45,559 nt of DNA, taken from assembly GCA_030747505.1 (NCBI GenBank), contig JASLKQ010000018.1, positions 1-45,559 of the forward strand, written 5' to 3'. The stretch is from Verrucomicrobiota bacterium (GTDB lineage Bacteria; Verrucomicrobiota; Verrucomicrobiia; Limisphaerales; UBA1100). Under the pieces are notes generated by a model. It ran no database searches. It was not told the DNA's origin and worked only from the letters and a program-made list of their open reading frames with translations. Positions within the stretch are counted from its first letter, which is position 1; each line of letters starts with the position of its first letter. The translations under genes and the position numbers were made by a program. Positions 36,101 to 43,475 of the stretch are shown here, piece after piece.

Positions 36101-37008
36101 TATGGAGCATCGTGGATTTTGTACAACCGGGCTATCTGGGGGATGAAAAGCACTTCCACGAAGCCTACGATCCGGGAGGCGGGGATAGCGAGGAAGCGGT
36201 CGCCAACCGGCGAATTGCCCGCAAGCGCCTCTCTTCGCGCCTTAGGCCAGTCCTGTTGCGTCGTGTCAAGAAGCAGGTGGCCAAGGATCTTCCTGACCGC
36301 ATCGAACAACGTCACGACTGCGAACTGGGCAAGGATCAGCGCAAACTCTACCTTGCCGAACTGCGCCGCAGCCGCGACAAGGTCATGGAAACCATCCAGA
36401 GCAAGGGAGTCGCCAAAAGCCGGATGCAGGTGTTGGCTGCCCTCACCCGGCTCCGCCAAATTTGCTGTCATCCCTCGTTGGTTGGCAATGATTCCCTCTC
36501 AGGGAAAACCGAAGCCCTCTTCGATCTGCTCGAGCCCTTGGTGGATCAGGGCGAAAAGGTTTTGGTTTTCAGCCAGTTCGTACAAATGTTGAAGATCCTC
36601 GAGAAGGATTGTGGCACCCGGGAAATACCCACACATATGCTGACCGGGGAAACCAAGAACCGCCAGGAGGTCGTTAATGCCTTTCAGGAATCCGAGGGCG
36701 CCGGGGTATTCCTACTCAGCCTGCGTGCCGCCGGCACCGGCCTGAACCTCACCACCGCCAGCTACGTCGTGCTGTACGATCCGTGGTGGAACCCGGCGGT
36801 TGAAGCTCAGGCGATTGATCGAACCCATCGCATTGGCCAAACCAAAACGGTAAACGCCTACAAACTTATCGCCCCAGGCACCGTGGAGGAAAAAATCTGG
36901 AATCTGCAACAGGACAAGCGTCAGACCATTAACGATGTTTTCGGTGAAGAAGGATTTGCCAAGAGCCTCGACAAGACGGATCTGGAGTTCCTATTCAGCG
37001 AGGACTAG
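33121..37008 (+). CDS. SNF2-family helicase with internal tandem duplication
   Basis: A 1295-residue SNF2/Rad54-type ATPase. The C-terminal half holds both helicase lobes: DDMGLGKTLQTLTYL (Walker A, around residue 853), LDEAQFIKN (motif II, about 953), LTGTPLENRL, SRLRPVLLRRVKKQVA, FSQFVQMLKIL, TGLNLTTASYVVLYDPWWNPAVEAQAIDRTHRIGQTKTV (motifs V-VI). The N-terminal half is an accessory region in which a unit of about 190 residues occurs twice in tandem: about 164-348 and 367-555, offset 203 residues (609 nt). Both copies begin ASIRA, contain DWEFIEWVT and QQLLQWLA and end with FYFLRNSP. ATG 33121 gives MPRGKKGTRK. The enzyme may remodel DNA-protein complexes. Confidence 0.92.
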   Translation: MPRGKKGTRKPSPKSGAAIKYDANASALDDAYGMLAELRRELSDTREDKDERGDLLQMFASCKDSQRAWLILEDYFNKLKLSRKDFPGDEWWENVAAAKGKKRLEALSIVFLRAGRQMPAELAEFANLKRFNEIEKSERERAIYKDLENWMFPPAPNHLDAPRASIRAIATPKLEDPNSGLHLLKIEFVIRRPRTGDRKKSLANLVDLTVRAAHERELFPPEDWEFIEWVTEQYATKATDDGLYLSDQQLLQWLAHWGSESRLQPGIDKPQYSFLGQLTELVPNPLTNSAKSTPVHQLHLPDGTKVPIQKAIFFTGRPTLVLWKNTFYFLRNSPSTKQLARLVANPQTTITQTPDSKKIQKGETELASIRAVSTPEPEDTDSSLHLLKVEFFVHFSKSADAQKKTVANLADLIKKSAREKKRFCPGDWEFIEWVTENFTAEAGDDDLYLSGQQLLQWLAYWGEESRLQPSVDQLQYRFLGQLTELSPSLRNGTAELAFTHQLRLPDGTEAPMGEAVFFACRPTLVLWNSTFYFLRNSPPAKLLTKWVANPRAPITKLSTRFITHLRRIHEGGDVDWSSLCDSLEAKPRFVFELHGDRLELRLQARAKDSSQWEWTGHEWKLIVTGRRQPKRPQVLEDERLEPAVNWLRQLDWFTPEPGLWIGDANENFLHVLASVWDDRPEDSDFVGNDAFQRLFLKPKRLKPKLIVKGSGIDWLSVSAEWEEEGLKLTKKDLESLAQATGRFVKLPNKGWVELDAKATQQAQETMADLGLEGLEPGTQKIAMEQAAHLEEESLSVFGDNKQAQKLRNRIESFEGIPLTGIPDNIQAELRPYQHEGFNFLCHLKSMRLGGILADDMGLGKTLQTLTYLSWLKKQKKRGKSNPSLVICPASVMHNWRRETEKFTPDMSVLVLESGSARHRMRKKIPDHDIVVTNYSLLRRDLEDLQTYKFNAIVLDEAQFIKNPGAQVTQSVKQLQCKIRLALTGTPLENRLLDLWSIVDFVQPGYLGDEKHFHEAYDPGGGDSEEAVANRRIARKRLSSRLRPVLLRRVKKQVAKDLPDRIEQRHDCELGKDQRKLYLAELRRSRDKVMETIQSKGVAKSRMQVLAALTRLRQICCHPSLVGNDSLSGKTEALFDLLEPLVDQGEKVLVFSQFVQMLKILEKDCGTREIPTHMLTGETKNRQEVVNAFQESEGAGVFLLSLRAAGTGLNLTTASYVVLYDPWWNPAVEAQAIDRTHRIGQTKTVNAYKLIAPGTVEEKIWNLQQDKRQTINDVFGEEGFAKSLDKTDLEFLFSED

Positions 37009-37015
37009 CGAAGTG

Positions 37016-37089
37016 TGGTTGTCCCGCAGGGATTTGAACCCCGACTAGATGTACCAAAAACATCTGTGCTACCATTACACCACGGGACA
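37016..37089 (-). tRNA. trnQ: tRNA-Gln (anticodon UUG)
   Basis: A complete tRNA cloverleaf on the minus strand. Acceptor stem TGTCCCG pairs with CGGGACA; discriminator A and the CCA tail are encoded (CCA at 37016-37018). The D-arm has GTGTAATGGTAGCAC, typical of Gln, and the anticodon loop TTTTGGT gives UUG. T-arm GGGGTTTGAATCCC is canonical. It lies 8 bp after the SNF2 stop, on the opposite strand, and 57 bp before the Dus start. Confidence 0.95.
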
Positions 37090-37146
37090 GCCGCAGAGCG
37101 CGTAAAATAGCGACAGGCTCATTCCAAGCAAAGCGAAAATTATGCC

Positions 37147-38193
37147 GTGAACACGGCCGAATCATTCCATACCATCCTTGAACAGGCGCCTTGCACCGCA
37201 CTGGCCCCGATGCAGGATGTTACTGATCTGCCTTTTTGGGGCCTCATGGCGCGCTATGGTGGTCCCGATCTTTACTTTACCGAGTACTTCCGAATCCGCG
37301 AGGGATTTAAACTCGAAAAACCCGTCCTCAAGTCAATCACGCACAACCCCACCGGCAAACCGGCCATCGCACAGGTAATCGGCAACCACGTGCCTTCACT
37401 TGTTAAGGCCGTACACGAACTCCAACAGCACCCGGTAGCAGCCATTGACCTGAATCTGGGGTGCCCGGCACCTGTAGTATACAGGAAATGTGCCGGAGGA
37501 GGCCTGCTGCGCGAGCCCGCACGCGTGGATACCATTCTAGGCGCCTTACGCGAGGCCATCAAAATCCCCTTCACGGTCAAGACGCGCATTGGCTTTGACG
37601 ATTCTTCCGTCTTTGATGAATTGCTGGCCTTATTCGGCAAACACCAGATCGATCTTCTCACTGTACACGGGCGCACTGTACATGAAGGTTACCGTAGTGG
37701 AGTCCATTACGATTATATTGCGCGTGCAGTAAATGCACTACCCTGCCCGGTGCTGGCCAATGGCAATGTATACTCCGCCGCCAAGGCCCAGGCGGTGCTC
37801 GGAGACACCGGCGCTGCCGGACTCATGATCGGGCGCGGTGCTATCCGTAATCCGTGGATTTTCCACCAGATCCGCCAAACTCAAAACGGGGAAACCCCTT
37901 TCATCCCCAAGGGTTATGATGTACTGCAGTATCTGCGTGATCTCTTTGAAACCGTGCGTCCCCCCAGCCTTCGCGAACGTTCACATGTGCAGAAGATGAA
38001 GAAATATTTCAACTACATCGCCATCGGTATCGAGCCCACCGGCGATTTCCTCCACCGCATTCGCCGCGTCACGACCGAAGACGAATTATTTACCGTTTGC
38101 GAAGAGTATCTGGACCACGACCAAACCATGGCCCTGGAACCCTTTGACCTGAATTTAAAACCACGCGATGTACTGGCCGGCGAACATCGGTAA
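37147..38193 (+). CDS. tRNA-dihydrouridine synthase
   Basis: A 348-residue flavin-dependent Dus enzyme that reduces uridine in tRNA. FMN-barrel motifs: APMQDVTDLPFW near the N-terminus, NLGCPAPVVYRKCAGGGLL (active-site Cys in GCPAP), KTRIGFDD, VHGRT (about 175), ANGNVYSAAKAQAVL, and GLMIGRGAIRNPWIF near residue 230. The start is GTG at 37147; no in-frame ATG is nearby, so the N-terminus is uncertain. It closely follows tRNA-Gln, which fits its role but may be chance. DusB-like by length and motif, though subfamily was not tested. A 6-bp inverted repeat (38218-38223, 38251-38256) follows the stop and could terminate it. Confidence 0.9.
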   Translation: MNTAESFHTILEQAPCTALAPMQDVTDLPFWGLMARYGGPDLYFTEYFRIREGFKLEKPVLKSITHNPTGKPAIAQVIGNHVPSLVKAVHELQQHPVAAIDLNLGCPAPVVYRKCAGGGLLREPARVDTILGALREAIKIPFTVKTRIGFDDSSVFDELLALFGKHQIDLLTVHGRTVHEGYRSGVHYDYIARAVNALPCPVLANGNVYSAAKAQAVLGDTGAAGLMIGRGAIRNPWIFHQIRQTQNGETPFIPKGYDVLQYLRDLFETVRPPSLRERSHVQKMKKYFNYIAIGIEPTGDFLHRIRRVTTEDELFTVCEEYLDHDQTMALEPFDLNLKPRDVLAGEHR

Positions 38194-38259
38194 GCACCCT
38201 CTCCTGAACCTCAGATGACCGGGCGGAAATTATGGGGCAAGGCTGGAAATCCCGGTTTC

Positions 38260-39039
38260 TTATTTCACTTCAGCTTTTAATTCATCACCTGTCTTGGCTC
38301 CATGCTTACGGAGGAATCCGGCGGTTTTGTCGCGTTTATTCGCGAGTGCCTCATCCAGCGGGGTTTGGCCTTTCGCGTTAAGTTCATTTATCTTTGCTCC
38401 GCTGGCAATGAGTAATTCACAAACCTCAGAAGCATGCTTTTCTGAAAAACTTCGCGCCACTGTATGCAAGGTTGTTTCTCCCGATTTAGCACGGTAGGGT
38501 TTATTGTCTTTAATCATACTTTCCGTTTTAAGCTTCACATTTACGTCCGCCCCCTTGGCTATCAGCAGTTTAGCCAAGTCCAGGTACATTACATAACTTT
38601 TGGAAGCCCCTTGCGCGGCATTACGTGCCGCCGAATACAATAAAGTCTCTCCCTCACGTCGCGTCTTGGCATTCACGTCTGCTCCTGCGTCAATGAGTAA
38701 TTCAGCGGTTTCCTTATTACTCGCCAAATGCAATGGGGCATGATGGGTGTCATCGATTGCCTTTACATTGGCTCCTCTGTCAATCAGCAGCTTTATCATT
38801 TTGTGGTTGCTCCCCTTCCAATCGCTATTTACAGCATGGTGCAATGGAGTCATTCCCGGTTCATCCTGTAAGTTCACGTTCCCGCCCTGATCGAGGAACT
38901 TTTTGACGGCACCTATATCCCCACTGTGTACGTAACCGAGTAATTTCGCTTCCTTTCGGCCAAGGTAAACGGAATCTGAGTGATAATCACAGCCAAGCAA
39001 AAGGACAGCCGCAAGTGTTGTAATAAGTATTGGTTTCAA
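38260..39039 (-). CDS. Ankyrin-repeat lipoprotein
   Basis: A 259-residue protein if begun at TTG 39039, giving MKPILITTLAAVLLLGC, a lipoprotein signal with Cys17. The body is about six ankyrin repeats (for example GDIGAVKKFLDQGGNVNLQDEPGMTPLHHA, KMIKLLIDRGANVKAIDDTHHAPLHLAS, LLIDAGADVNAKTRREGETLLYSAA), ending GQTPLDEALANKRDKTAGFLRKHGAK. Open frame reaches 39171, but the extra residues overlap the upstream gene and look like its shadow. The TTG start lies 1 nt past the stop of the upstream lipoprotein, so coupling is likely. It is an envelope-anchored interaction protein. Confidence 0.78.
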   Translation of the reverse strand: MKPILITTLAAVLLLGCDYHSDSVYLGRKEAKLLGYVHSGDIGAVKKFLDQGGNVNLQDEPGMTPLHHAVNSDWKGSNHKMIKLLIDRGANVKAIDDTHHAPLHLASNKETAELLIDAGADVNAKTRREGETLLYSAARNAAQGASKSYVMYLDLAKLLIAKGADVNVKLKTESMIKDNKPYRAKSGETTLHTVARSFSEKHASEVCELLIASGAKINELNAKGQTPLDEALANKRDKTAGFLRKHGAKTGDELKAEVK

Positions 39040-39040
39040 T

Positions 39041-39493
39041 TCACGGCTTTCGGTTTTTGACTTTGTGGTGAATCTTGATGCCGTGTTTGGATTCCACCTT
39101 AAGGGCATTATTCTCCTTATAGTCGGGTGAATTAGACTGATTATAGGAGACCTCAAGGTTTTTATCGTCAATCCACTTCACATCAATATCGGTAAAGGCC
39201 TTCCAAGTCTTGTGTTTACCCATAAGGCCATTGCGTGGATCCAGTTTTTCACCCGCTTTACGAAGGCTGGCATTGAAATAGAAGTAGCCGGCGGCCCCTC
39301 CACCAGAGCAGTGGAAACTTGTGGCGATGAACCTGCCATTGGGCGATTTCTCTTCACCGATAATTTTAACTGTGCCAGATCCTCCTCCGGAAAAATCAAT
39401 ACAACCAATTAACAGCACGAGTAGGCTGAAAATTGCTATCAAGGGAAAGGTTGGTTTTAGGTTGTTCATTTTTGTTGGTTTTAAGTTATTCAT
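39041..39493 (-). CDS. Lipoprotein with duplicated start segment (DUF5412-like)
   Basis: A 150-residue protein. It begins with a tandem near-repeat of eight codons (MNNLKPTK then MNNLKPTF), followed by a lipoprotein signal (FPLIAIFSLLVLLIGC, Cys about 31). The mature part has a glycine-serine stretch, then SPNGRFIATSFHCSGGGAAGYFYFNASLRK and WKAFTDIDVKWIDDKNLEVSYNQSN, resembling DUF5412-type extracellular proteins. The first ATG (39493) overlaps the previous stop; the second (39469) is equally possible. It lies in a run of small secreted genes. Confidence 0.68.
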   Translation of the reverse strand: MNNLKPTKMNNLKPTFPLIAIFSLLVLLIGCIDFSGGGSGTVKIIGEEKSPNGRFIATSFHCSGGGAAGYFYFNASLRKAGEKLDPRNGLMGKHKTWKAFTDIDVKWIDDKNLEVSYNQSNSPDYKENNALKVESKHGIKIHHKVKNRKP

Positions 39494-39794
39494 TTTCTAC
39501 TGGCTCTTTTTTCGGTTCACAAAGTTTCTCTATTCCTGCCGCAGACACAACAAAGATGGCTCCAGTCAGCATGGAGTAAATTACCACCCCCGAAAAAAGC
39601 CATCCCAATCCCAGCGGGATATTGCCACGGACCTCCCATGCGTCCGGAGTCACAATCCGGCAAAAGCCAAGCCACACATTTAGCATTGGATCCAATGCTC
39701 CCAGAAATGTGGGGGCAAAGAGAAGCAAGGTCGCAAGTGCCAATAAACACAAGGCACTCGTGATGAGTACCCATTGTATTAATCGCCGCTTCAT
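39486..39794 (-). CDS. Small membrane protein of unknown function
   Basis: A 102-residue protein with two membrane segments: residues 7-32 (VLITSALCLLALATLLLFAPTFLG) and about 64-83 (LGWLFSGVVIYSMLTGAIFVV), with a charged tail CEPKKEPVENE. No named family. The stop overlaps the start of the next lipoprotein (39493), so translation is probably coupled. It follows the secreted protein gene at 39818-40273 by 23 bp. Confidence 0.6.
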   Translation of the reverse strand: MKRRLIQWVLITSALCLLALATLLLFAPTFLGALDPMLNVWLGFCRIVTPDAWEVRGNIPLGLGWLFSGVVIYSMLTGAIFVVSAAGIEKLCEPKKEPVENE

Positions 39795-39817
39795 TATTTA
39801 ATCTTTTTTATTAGGTT

Positions 39818-40273
39818 TTAGCGGCTCTCCCTTTTTCTCTTTTGGGAAAGAAAGGTTCCATCGTACTTGATGGCAACAAACTTCATTTCCATCGTCTGCA
39901 AAAGCTTCTTCTTTTCCTCAGCAGTTTTCGCCTTAGTTATTGCGATAGGCGCCCTAACAACCATCACTCCCCAATAATCTGCGTCCCAGCCTCCTTTCAC
40001 CATGGTCGTGAGAAAAAAATTCTTATTCGGCTTCCAGTCGAATTTCTCTTCAACCGCATCAATTGCCATTTGTGGAATCCCCGCCTGTTTGGCGATTTCT
40101 GAATAAAACTTGTCTGGATCGTCGTATTTCCCCAGAGGCAGAACATTTCTGATCTTGATCATGTACAACTTCTCGAAAAACTCAATTTTCTTTCGGGAGG
40201 AGGCAGGACCTTCGGCCTGAGTAAATTGGACCAGTAAATGACCCACGAACATTATGAGAATGATTTTTTTCAT
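39818..40273 (-). CDS. Secreted protein of unknown function
   Basis: A 151-residue protein with a signal peptide (MKKIILIMFVGHLLVQFTQA, cut near residue 20). The mature part is basic and helical: KKIEFFEKLYMIKIRNVLPLGKYDDPDKFYSEIAKQAG, then a beta-rich portion GWDADYWGVMVVRAPIAIT and a lysine-rich tail. I do not recognise the family. The gene is the first of a run of four co-directional small envelope genes ending with the ankyrin protein, tightly spaced, suggesting an operon; ispH lies 43 bp upstream on the same strand. Confidence 0.62.
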   Translation of the reverse strand: MKKIILIMFVGHLLVQFTQAEGPASSRKKIEFFEKLYMIKIRNVLPLGKYDDPDKFYSEIAKQAGIPQMAIDAVEEKFDWKPNKNFFLTTMVKGGWDADYWGVMVVRAPIAITKAKTAEEKKKLLQTMEMKFVAIKYDGTFLSQKRKRESR

Positions 40274-40316
40274 AAATCTATGGTTGGTTTTGTTGTTGTT
40301 TATAGAGGGTTTGATT

Positions 40317-41189
40317 TCAGCAGTTTAAAATGCTGTGAACCCTGTTTTCCACTGCATCAATCTGTTCATCGGGAGTTGATGTGCCGGCCGTAATTCCAAT
40401 CGTATTCAGCTCCATTAGCCATTCAATCCGAATATCACCCGCCCCCTGCACGTGATGAACCCGATCACAATAATTAGAGCAGGTCCTGCACAGTTCACGT
40501 GTGTTATTGCTACTGGCCCCACCCACCACCAATACCACGTCTGATTTGCGCGCTAATTCCTCGGCCGCACTTTGTCTTTGCTTGGTGGGTTGGCAGACCG
40601 TATCCACAAACTGCACCTCTGATTCAGGGAAACGTGCCTGCAAATACTCCACCAGTTCCCGCACTCTTGCGATGGGCTGAGTGGTTTGGGCCACCACCCC
40701 AAAGCGTGGTTGAAATTCAAGTAAATCGATATCCTTTTCACTTAAAACGACATCGACTTGATCTAAGTCCTCCGTAAGCCCACGCACCTCGACATGCCCA
40801 TGCCGACCGATAACCACGGGGTGATATCCTAAATTTACCAGTTCCTTAACCTGTTTATGGGCAAAATCAACCAAGGGACAGGTGGCGTCCCGCAGCTGCA
40901 GACCCTCAGAGCGGGCACGGATACGGGCCCGCTCTGAGGCCCCGTGAGCACTAATCATCGCGACTTTCGTTTCTACAGCCTCAGGCTTATCTTCAAACTG
41001 CACCCCCTGATTCTTCAGGTCCTCCAACACTCTAGCGTTATGAACCAGTTGTCCCAGTATCGTCAAAGGGCGTGCCTTTCCGACCTGCTTGGCCAAGTGG
41101 ATCGCATCACGCACACCGAAGCACATACCCATGTGGCTGGCGCGTAGAACGGTCAATTTAACTTTGTGTTGCAAAGTATTGGTTGTCAT
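40317..41189 (-). CDS. ispH: 4-hydroxy-3-methylbut-2-enyl diphosphate reductase
   Basis: IspH (LytB), 290 residues, the last step of the non-mevalonate (MEP) isoprenoid pathway, yielding IPP and DMAPP. The three [4Fe-4S] cysteines are Cys23 (GMCFGVR), Cys104 (DATCPLV) and Cys199 (DTVCQPT). Substrate-binding blocks seen: LVHNARV, ISAHGAS, GASSNNT and AGTSTPDEQ. An AAGGA sequence precedes the ATG. A palindrome (arms ACTTTG and CAAAGT, 5-nt spacer) lies inside codons 4-11, the same as the one before the 42142 gene. The winged-helix regulator gene ends 31 bp upstream. Pathway partners include the prenyl synthase at 29860-30873. Confidence 0.95.
   Translation of the reverse strand: MTTNTLQHKVKLTVLRASHMGMCFGVRDAIHLAKQVGKARPLTILGQLVHNARVLEDLKNQGVQFEDKPEAVETKVAMISAHGASERARIRARSEGLQLRDATCPLVDFAHKQVKELVNLGYHPVVIGRHGHVEVRGLTEDLDQVDVVLSEKDIDLLEFQPRFGVVAQTTQPIARVRELVEYLQARFPESEVQFVDTVCQPTKQRQSAAEELARKSDVVLVVGGASSNNTRELCRTCSNYCDRVHHVQGAGDIRIEWLMELNTIGITAGTSTPDEQIDAVENRVHSILNC
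41159..41179. promoter_or_regulatory. Operator-like palindrome 2, inside the ispH start
   Basis: Arms ACTTTG (41161-41166) and CAAAGT (41172-41177), 5-nt spacer TGTTG, with further similarity (TA before ACTTTG). It sits 10 bp downstream of the ispH start codon, within codons 4-11. It matches the perfect palindrome at 42146-42166 before the HTH/membrane pair. A likely target of the HTH_34-type regulator at 41220. Confidence 0.6.
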
Positions 41190-41219
41190 TTCTTTTCCTT
41201 GGTTGGTTAAAGGTTATTA

Positions 41220-41528
41220 TCAGGATTTACGAGCTTCCTTGACGATCCCTTCCAACAGGTTCACATATCCGGCAAAGGCAGCCCTTCCCTCTTCAGTCAG
41301 GCTACAGGTGGTCAAGGGCCGGTTATCCTGAAAGGATTTGGCCACCGCAATATAGCCTGCCTTCTGCAGCGTGCGAATATGCGTCGTTAGGTTTCCGTCT
41401 GTCATGTTCAAGGCATCGCGCAACTCGGTAAAGGACATGTCCGGCGAGGCGGCCAGCATGGACATGATCGCCATCCGGCTCTTCTCATGGATAACCTTAT
41501 CCAGCTGCTGAAACGATTCCGGATTCAC
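41220..41528 (-). CDS. Winged-helix transcriptional regulator (HTH_34 type)
   Basis: A 102-residue DNA-binding protein. The sequence LDKVIHEKSRMAIMSML, then FTELRDALNMTDGNLTTHIRTLQKAGYIAVAKSFQDNRPLTTCSLTEEGRAAF fits the HTH_34 (PF13601-type) single-domain winged helix, with recognition helix around DGNLTTHIRTLQ. Family members are typically small, dimeric and bind a short palindrome. It overlaps the upstream membrane gene by 4 nt (ATGA), so both are translated together. Palindromes with arms ACTTTG/CAAAGT lie before that gene (42146-42166) and inside ispH (41159-41179), suggesting autoregulation and possibly control of ispH. Confidence 0.85.
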   Translation of the reverse strand: MNPESFQQLDKVIHEKSRMAIMSMLAASPDMSFTELRDALNMTDGNLTTHIRTLQKAGYIAVAKSFQDNRPLTTCSLTEEGRAAFAGYVNLLEGIVKEARKS

Positions 41529-42142
41529 CCCGCATCCAGTGGTTCAGCCGTCACTTTCAGATAGATTCCATACATTAAATTACCCAGACCAAATACCCCT
41601 CCCATAATCCAATGAGCGATTGATTCATCCGTCCTCTCCAGAGAATTGAAAGTCAGGCATAAAAAGCCTGAAATGATAAAAATCCAACCCAGAAGTTTAA
41701 GACCGCGCCGCATAAAAAACCCTGCCGCATGTATCCCTCCTCCATAAGAAACCATCCACAAACCAGCCAGCTGAATGCTGTCACGCTGAGCAACGGGTAA
41801 AAACAACTCCAACACTCCAAAGCCCAGTCCTGCCGCAAATAACGGGGCCATGGATTGGGCTACTCTTTTGGCAGGGAGCGACATAAACTCCTCTCCCCCC
41901 TTCACTGCCTGGCGTCGTATCAGTACCAGCGCCAAAGATCCTACAATTATTCCAACGACCATCCAGTAACCTGAAAAGGAATCTTTTCCCGAAAAATTCA
42001 AGCTCTCAGCAACCAATGCGGCAATAATTCCTAATATCCCCACGATGATGCAAATAGGCGCCAAAGCCAGCCGATAAACACCAGCCCTTTCCATCAGGGT
42101 ACGAATAGTCTTTAGATTTTCCTCGGCCCAGCCCTCACTCAT
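41525..42142 (-). CDS. Six-segment membrane protein paired with HTH_34 regulator
   Basis: A 205-residue integral membrane protein with about six hydrophobic segments (for example LAPICIIVGILGIIAALVA, YWMVVGIIVGSLALVLI, MAPLFAAGLGFGVLELFLP, WIFIISGFLCLTFN, WIMGGVFGLGNLMYGIYL). I know no functional name; membrane genes of this kind are commonly coupled to HTH_34 regulators. Its stop overlaps the regulator start. The ATG at 42142 is 3 bp from the perfect palindrome 42146-42166, so the regulator probably represses this operon. Role: a sensor or transporter is possible but unproven. Confidence 0.72.
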   Translation of the reverse strand: MSEGWAEENLKTIRTLMERAGVYRLALAPICIIVGILGIIAALVAESLNFSGKDSFSGYWMVVGIIVGSLALVLIRRQAVKGGEEFMSLPAKRVAQSMAPLFAAGLGFGVLELFLPVAQRDSIQLAGLWMVSYGGGIHAAGFFMRRGLKLLGWIFIISGFLCLTFNSLERTDESIAHWIMGGVFGLGNLMYGIYLKVTAEPLDAG

Positions 42143-42145
42143 GAT

Positions 42146-42166
42146 TAACTTTGTATCACAAAGTTA
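42146..42166. promoter_or_regulatory. Operator-like palindrome 1, before the HTH/membrane operon
   Basis: Perfect 8-bp arms TAACTTTG (42146-42153) and CAAAGTTA (42159-42166), 5-nt spacer TATCA, ending 3 bp before the start codon at 42142. A second, near-identical palindrome is at 41159-41179. Shape (arms plus 5-nt spacer) fits a dimeric winged-helix repressor. Confidence 0.7.
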
Positions 42167-42205
42167 TATGCTTAGACAATCCTTTTCCATGGTATTTGTT
42201 GATTA

Positions 42206-43447
42206 TTAGACCTGATCGGCCGCCACCTTCTGTAGCGTCTCCTCCAGGGTCGTCTTACGATCAACCACCATCTGCAAGCCGCTGGTCCACAAAGTTCGCA
42301 TCCCTGACTGTACGGCAAGGGATTGAATATCACGGGAAGCTTTCTTTTGCATTACCGCTTCTCTAACCCCTTCATCACACACCAGAAGTTCATTAATGGA
42401 GGATCGGCCACTAAATCCAGTATCGGAACAAGCAGAGCACCCGTTTCCTTTGTAAAAACCCTGTTGATCCAGTAACGCCTGCAGATATTCATCTCCCTCA
42501 AACTGGCGCAATTGCTCAAGGGCATAGGCTTCAGGGGTATACGGCGCAGCACAATGCATGCAGTTTGTTCTTAAAAGCCGCACACCAAGTACTCCAATAA
42601 TGGTGGAAGCAAGAAGGAAAGGCTCGATATCCATGTTAATCAGGCGTGCAAAAGTACCCGATGTGGTGCCTGAATGGATGGTGCTGATCACCAAGTGACC
42701 GGTCATGCCTGCATTGATGGCAATCTCAGCTGTTTCCTCATCCCGAATCTCACCCACCATGATGATCTCAGGATCCTGACGCATGAGTGAACGAAGAGCC
42801 GCTGGATAAGTATAGCCTCGGCCCGGATTTAACGAGGACTGATTAACCCAATCAAGATTCTGTTCAACAGGATCCTCAACTGAGGAAACAGCCACCGCGT
42901 TTCCATGTTTCTCCAAAATAAATCCAATCGCAGCATAAATCGCTGTGGTCTTGCCCGAACCCGTTGGGCCGGTAAGTAAAATCAAGCCCGTTGGCTTGCT
43001 GGCCAATTCCTTGAATCTTCCCAGAGTCTCGTCATCGAATCCTAATTTTGAAATATCAAAGACCTTGGCATTGGGGTTAAATACACGGCAGACAATTTTT
43101 TCACCATATACGGTCGGAAAAATTGATACGCGCAGCTGCACCCCTCCAAATTCCTCAGGGGCAGCCTTTCCGTCCTGGGGTAATCCGGTAGTATGACTTT
43201 CCAAATTAGCCATCACCTTGAATCGACCACATATATTCGGATGGTGGTCTGAAGGAATTCCCACAAGCCATTGCAGCACGCCATTCACTCGAACCCTAAC
43301 CCCTGTCATATCCTCCCATGGCTCAATGTGGATATCACTCGCTCCACGATCAATTGCATCCTGGATTACATGATTAACCATCAGGGGCACATCAACATCC
43401 TCATTGGTTGCCGCTTGGGCTTCAAGGTATTGCTCGGCAGTACTCAT
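42206..43447 (-). CDS. GspE/PilB-type secretion ATPase (no N-terminal domain)
   Basis: A 413-residue ATPase of the type II secretion / type IV pilus family. Seen: the N2-like domain (SDIHIEPWED, about 37-46), Walker A GPTGSGKT (160-167), Asp box in VEDPVEQ, Walker B region EIIMVGEIRDEETAE, His box GHLVISTIHSG, and a C-terminal zinc motif CMHC with CSAC. The protein lacks the separate N-terminal domain of classic GspE/PilB, and its start is an ATG at 43447. No other secretion or pilus gene is seen within the window. Neighbours: the PQQ propeller gene is 28 bp upstream on the same strand. Confidence 0.9.
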   Translation of the reverse strand: MSTAEQYLEAQAATNEDVDVPLMVNHVIQDAIDRGASDIHIEPWEDMTGVRVRVNGVLQWLVGIPSDHHPNICGRFKVMANLESHTTGLPQDGKAAPEEFGGVQLRVSIFPTVYGEKIVCRVFNPNAKVFDISKLGFDDETLGRFKELASKPTGLILLTGPTGSGKTTAIYAAIGFILEKHGNAVAVSSVEDPVEQNLDWVNQSSLNPGRGYTYPAALRSLMRQDPEIIMVGEIRDEETAEIAINAGMTGHLVISTIHSGTTSGTFARLINMDIEPFLLASTIIGVLGVRLLRTNCMHCAAPYTPEAYALEQLRQFEGDEYLQALLDQQGFYKGNGCSACSDTGFSGRSSINELLVCDEGVREAVMQKKASRDIQSLAVQSGMRTLWTSGLQMVVDRKTTLEETLQKVAADQV

Positions 43448-43475
43448 TATATCGGGGTTACCAGTAGTCGTTTCT

